Shown here: positions 30,616-32,313 of the stretch, one piece after another
Numbering within the stretch: the first letter of the stretch is position 1
How the letters are laid out: every line of letters starts with the position of its first letter
Source: Bacillota bacterium
Lineage (GTDB): Bacteria > Bacillota > Sulfobacillia > JAJZYS01 > JAJYTV01
DNA: 32,313 bases
Assembly (NCBI GenBank): GCA_021847575.1
Contig: JAJZQO010000026.1
Location: 1 to 32,313, forward strand
Reading direction: 5' to 3'
The notes under the pieces: generated by a model
What the model was told of the DNA's origin: nothing
The model's input: only the letters and a program-made list of their open reading frames with translations
The model's database searches: none
Made by a program: the position numbers and the translations under genes

Positions 30616-30830
30616 TGGAAGATCACCCGGACGATGTCCTTGGCGAAGATGACCAAGACGAGCCCTGCAGCCACCGAGTACAGATGACTCCACGCCCGCG
30701 TGCGACCGTGTGGGTTGTCACCGCTGGTCCAGAGCAGATAGGCGCCGTAGAGCAGGGCGAGGACAGCGAAGCCTGCGAACCAGCCCTGCAACGTCGTGAT
30801 GGCGTTGAGGACGAACTGCTGAATGGGCAT
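30588..30830 (-). CDS. VirB2/TrbC-like small membrane protein (possible pilin)
   Basis: 80 residues with two membrane helices (about 15-35 and 48-68). The middle YLLWTSGDNPHGRTRAWSHLYSVAAGLVLVIFA is the pattern of TrbC/VirB2-like proteins, where a helix, a GDN-type polar loop and a second helix alternate. In type IV systems these are pilus subunits or channel proteins. There is no signal peptide with a cleavage site that I can place. ATG 30830 is 3 bases beyond the ssb stop, so translation is probably coupled to ssb. Confidence 0.65.
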   Translation of the reverse strand: MPIQQFVLNAITTLQGWFAGFAVLALLYGAYLLWTSGDNPHGRTRAWSHLYSVAAGLVLVIFAKDIVRVIFQWAGLSAPL

Positions 30831-30833
30831 CGG

Positions 30834-31193
30834 CTAGCCCTGCGAAGGCTGGGACGCGGTCTCGCGCTGCTCGATCTCCTCGCCGAGAACCAGCGGGGGG
30901 TCGAGGAAGCGCAGGCGATCCGCCACGATCTCGATCACCCGGCGAGGCTCGCCATCGTTCGTGTCGAGCGTGCGGCTGGCGAGACGGCCCTCGATGCCCA
31001 CGAGACGGCCCTTGCGCAGGTAGCGCCAGGTGGCCTCGGCAAGCCGGCGGAAGACCACCACAGGCATGAAGTCGGACCCGGTCTCGCCGCGGCCGATGGC
31101 CAGGGAGAAGGCAGATATGGCGAGCCCGTCGCGCGAGTAGCGGAATACCGAATCGGTTGCGAGCCGGCCGACCAGCACAACCCTGTTGATCAT
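30834..31193 (-). CDS. ssb: Single-stranded DNA-binding protein, short SsbB-like
   Basis: 119 residues from ATG 31193. The OB-fold is visible: MINRVVLVGRLATDSVFRYS, then AFSLAIGRG, ETGSDFMPVVVFRRLAEATW, YLRKGRLVGIEGRLASRTLD and VIEIVADRLRFLD. The protein ends soon after the OB-fold in a polar tail (GEEIEQRETASQPSQG) and has no acidic DDDxPF-like tip, the part that recruits repair proteins in housekeeping SSB. B. subtilis SsbB, induced in competence, is short in the same way. AAAGGGGAC (revcomp of 31201-31210) is 7-9 nt upstream. It opens the operon and has the shared promoter motif. It is not near rpsF/rpsR, where the housekeeping ssb usually lies. Confidence 0.9.
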   Translation of the reverse strand: MINRVVLVGRLATDSVFRYSRDGLAISAFSLAIGRGETGSDFMPVVVFRRLAEATWRYLRKGRLVGIEGRLASRTLDTNDGEPRRVIEIVADRLRFLDPPLVLGEEIEQRETASQPSQG

Positions 31194-31214
31194 GGAACAT
31201 GTCCCCTTTCTTGT

Positions 31215-31299
31215 AATAACCGCCCGATTCGCGCTGTCGAATGGAACATCCTGCCAACGGATGTTCGACAATGCCTAGCGAATAACCAGACGATTCGCG
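31215..31299. repeat. Pair of 19-bp direct repeats in the ssb intergenic region
   Basis: AATAACC-N3-CGATTCGCG occurs twice, at 31215-31233 and 31281-31299, in the same orientation and 66 bases apart; 16 of 19 positions are identical. The first copy covers the -10 element of the ssb promoter. Paired sites flanking a promoter in a divergent intergenic region suggest binding of a regulator to two operators with looping, or the footprint of an old duplication. Confidence 0.6.
31227..31266 (-). promoter_or_regulatory. Shared GAACA-N4-TTGG-N-AGGA promoter, ssb operon
   Basis: GAACATCCGTTGGCAGGA (revcomp of 31249-31266) is the third copy of the motif and extends into a perfect inverted repeat: GAACATCC (31244-31251) and GGATGTTC (31259-31266) with 7 nt between. 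AGGATGT (31246-31252) and CGCGAAT (31227-31233), 12 nt apart, give the best sigma-H-like promoter of the three. Transcription would start near 31220, about 27 nt before the gene. Confidence 0.68.
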
Positions 31300-31323
31300 A
31301 CCAGCCGGAAGGGGGACTTTTGG

Positions 31324-32013
31324 GTGATGGAAGAGACCTGGCGTGAGACCGATCGCTTCATCTGCGGTCTGCTGGTGCCGAGCGATCCCGCGCTTGAGGA
31401 GGCGCTTCGCTCGAGTGCGGCCGCAGGGCTGCCTGACATTCAGGTCGCGCCCAACCAAGGAATGCTGCTGCACCTCCTGGCCATGGCAATAGGTGCGCGG
31501 CGAATTCTCGAAGTTGGCACTCTTGGTGGCTACAGCGCCATCTGTTTCGGCAGGGCCCTGCCCCAGGGGGGGCACATGGTGACGATCGAGGCGGACCCCC
31601 ACCATGCCCGCGTGGCCAGGCAGAACATCGCGTCCGCGGGGCTTGCCGATGTCGTCGAGGTGCGCGAGGGGCTCGCGGCCGATGTCCTGGCGCAGATCGG
31701 GGCTGAGGCGACGGGGGCGTACGACCTCGTCTTCATCGATGCGGACAAGCGCAATGCCCCGCTTTACTTCGCGTGGGCCCTGCGGCTGACCCACCCCGGC
31801 AGCCTGATCGTCGTCGACAATGTCGTGCGCCGCGGCGCCCTCGTCGACGCGGCTTCGGAGGATCCAGACGTGCAGGGCATGCAGACGCTCATGCGAGATC
31901 TGGGGTCCGAAGCGCGCGTGAAGGCGACGGCGATCCAGACCGTAGGTCTCAAGGGATACGACGGCTTCGCGATCGCGCTCGTGCGGCACGATGTGGACGG
32001 AAAAGCCGGCTGA
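31324..32013 (+). CDS. O-methyltransferase (CCoAOMT/YrrM-like)
   Basis: 229 residues. The class I SAM fold of the O-methyltransferase family 3 type (catechol and caffeoyl-CoA O-methyltransferase group; YrrM in Bacillus). LEVGTLGGYSAICFGRALPQGG is motif I, TIEADPHHARVARQNI motif II, and YDLVFIDADKRNAPLYFAWAL holds the divalent-metal Asp residues, followed by VVDNVVRRGAL. The start is GTG 31324 or ATG 31327, with GGAAGGGGG at about 31307-31315. The methyl acceptor is not known; tRNA hydroxyuridine is one candidate for YrrM (TrmR). It is divergent from ssb. Confidence 0.9.
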   Translation: MMEETWRETDRFICGLLVPSDPALEEALRSSAAAGLPDIQVAPNQGMLLHLLAMAIGARRILEVGTLGGYSAICFGRALPQGGHMVTIEADPHHARVARQNIASAGLADVVEVREGLAADVLAQIGAEATGAYDLVFIDADKRNAPLYFAWALRLTHPGSLIVVDNVVRRGALVDAASEDPDVQGMQTLMRDLGSEARVKATAIQTVGLKGYDGFAIALVRHDVDGKAG

Positions 32014-32132
32014 TTCGGGTGGCCAAGGTTTCTGTTGGCCGGCGTGGGCAGCGAAAGAAGTGACGGGGACCTCACCCCCGGGAGCGGCAGTGTTTGGTTG
32101 GTTCCAGGAAGGGAGAACGGTTCTCGTCAGAA

Positions 32133-32152
32133 GGGCAGGCGTTGTCCTGCCC
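32133..32152 (+). terminator. Hairpin downstream of the O-methyltransferase
   Basis: GGGCAGG (32133-32139) pairs with CCTGCCC (32146-32152) around a 6-nt loop. There is no T-run after it. A palindrome GAGAAC-G-GTTCTC lies just upstream (32113-32125). Confidence 0.4.
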
Positions 32153-32214
32153 AGAGATGGAGACGCAGTCCTTGGACGAGGGTAGGACGCTCTGCGTGGC
32201 GGCAGCCCTGACGC

Positions 32215-32313
32215 ATGAGTAAGCAGGGCCGCGTGCGGAGCAGGTTTGGGGGTACAGGCGGCAAAAGTTCACGAAATTTGGTCCTGGACAAGTCGGCGGC
32301 CATGTTGGAAGAT
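32215..32313 (+). CDS. Start of a small ORF at the window edge (possible SASP)
   Basis: 33 codons are open from ATG 32215 to the window end without a stop; GTG 32233 is another possible start. The basic N-terminus (MSKQGRVRSRFGGTGG) is followed by SSRNLVLDKSAAMLED. This layout loosely resembles the front of alpha/beta-type small acid-soluble spore proteins, where a basic or polar start precedes LVPEAxxALDxxKYEVA. That would suit a spore former, but the deciding C-terminal part is beyond the window. No good ribosome binding site is visible. The assignment is weak. Confidence 0.25.
   Translation, partial: MSKQGRVRSRFGGTGGKSSRNLVLDKSAAMLED

Noticed and set aside
22486-31193. Integrative conjugative element
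   Set aside because: No integrase, relaxase, coupling protein, excisionase, tRNA gene or flanking repeats seen in the window, and base composition matches the surroundings.
31227-31266. Sigma-54 or LexA site reading of the shared motif
   Set aside because: TTGGCAGG resembles a -24 box, but the GC of a -12 box does not fall at the required spacing in all three copies. The LexA core CGAAC-N4-GTTCG is absent.
1-32313. CRISPR arrays and tRNA genes
   Set aside because: I saw no regularly spaced repeats and no cloverleaf-like segment with a TTCRANY T-loop on either strand.

Overview
This window reads as chromosome of a high-GC, endospore-forming Bacillota (deep-branching, Symbiobacterium/Thermaerobacter/Sulfobacillus-like; the genus is not determined). 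Three things point there. A 5S rRNA end is followed by a csfB(gin)-decarboxylase-tmk-darA-holB-ricT-yazA-rsmI-abrB series, which matches the Bacillus subtilis rrnA-csfB-yaaO-tmk-yaaQ-yaaR-holB-yaaT-yabA-yabB-yazA-yabC-abrB neighbourhood. Gin/CsfB is a sporulation sigma-factor inhibitor. The AbrB is of the sporulator type. Many genes overlap by 4 bases (ATGA/GTGA/TTGA), and starts at GTG or TTG are common.

Layout. 1-114: 3' end of 5S rRNA and its terminator. 270-2240: a DUF4389 membrane protein, a remnant of an IS21-like end, a decapitated histidine kinase and an unknown membrane-anchored protein. 2697-7896: a tightly packed housekeeping operon (small unknown ORF, csfB, Orn/Lys/Arg decarboxylase, tmk, darA, holB, ricT, GIY-YIG, rsmI). 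8019-8380: abrB with its own promoter and terminator. 8494-9000: a lytic transglycosylase. 8997-10624 (minus): a pilin operon (Flp-like, TadE-like, TadG-like, secreted Ig/PKD-like protein). 11651-14205: tldD-tldE. 14374-17306: glucose dehydrogenase and GH15 glycosidase. 17489-20543: phosphodiester glycosidase, an internally deleted UbiA-family prenyltransferase and a YqeG phosphatase. 20559-21955 (minus): methyltransferase and tag.

22486-31193 (minus) is the most interesting part. It is a hybrid secretion locus read as ssb, VirB2-like, VirB6/TrbL-like, PrgI (VirB3-like), a DapB-like reductase, a GNAT, then VirB4-like ATPase, CpaB/SAF, TadZ-like, TadA, TadB, TadC. Type IV secretion (conjugation-type) parts and Tad-pilus parts are interleaved. 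No relaxase or coupling protein is visible. The SSB is short and lacks the acidic tip, like the competence SSB (SsbB) of Bacillus.

Three transcription units (pilin operon; virB4-cpaB-tadZABC; ssb-virB2-virB6-prgI-dapB-GNAT) each begin with the same 18-bp sequence, GAACA-N4-TTGG-N-AGGA, read toward the genes. The AGGA part is followed 11-12 nt later by a GAAC/GAAT element, a layout that resembles sigma-H promoters. My working hypothesis is a co-regulated, envelope-spanning DNA-handling or pilus machine built from T4SS and Tad modules. 31324-32313 holds an O-methyltransferase and the start of a small ORF that runs off the window.
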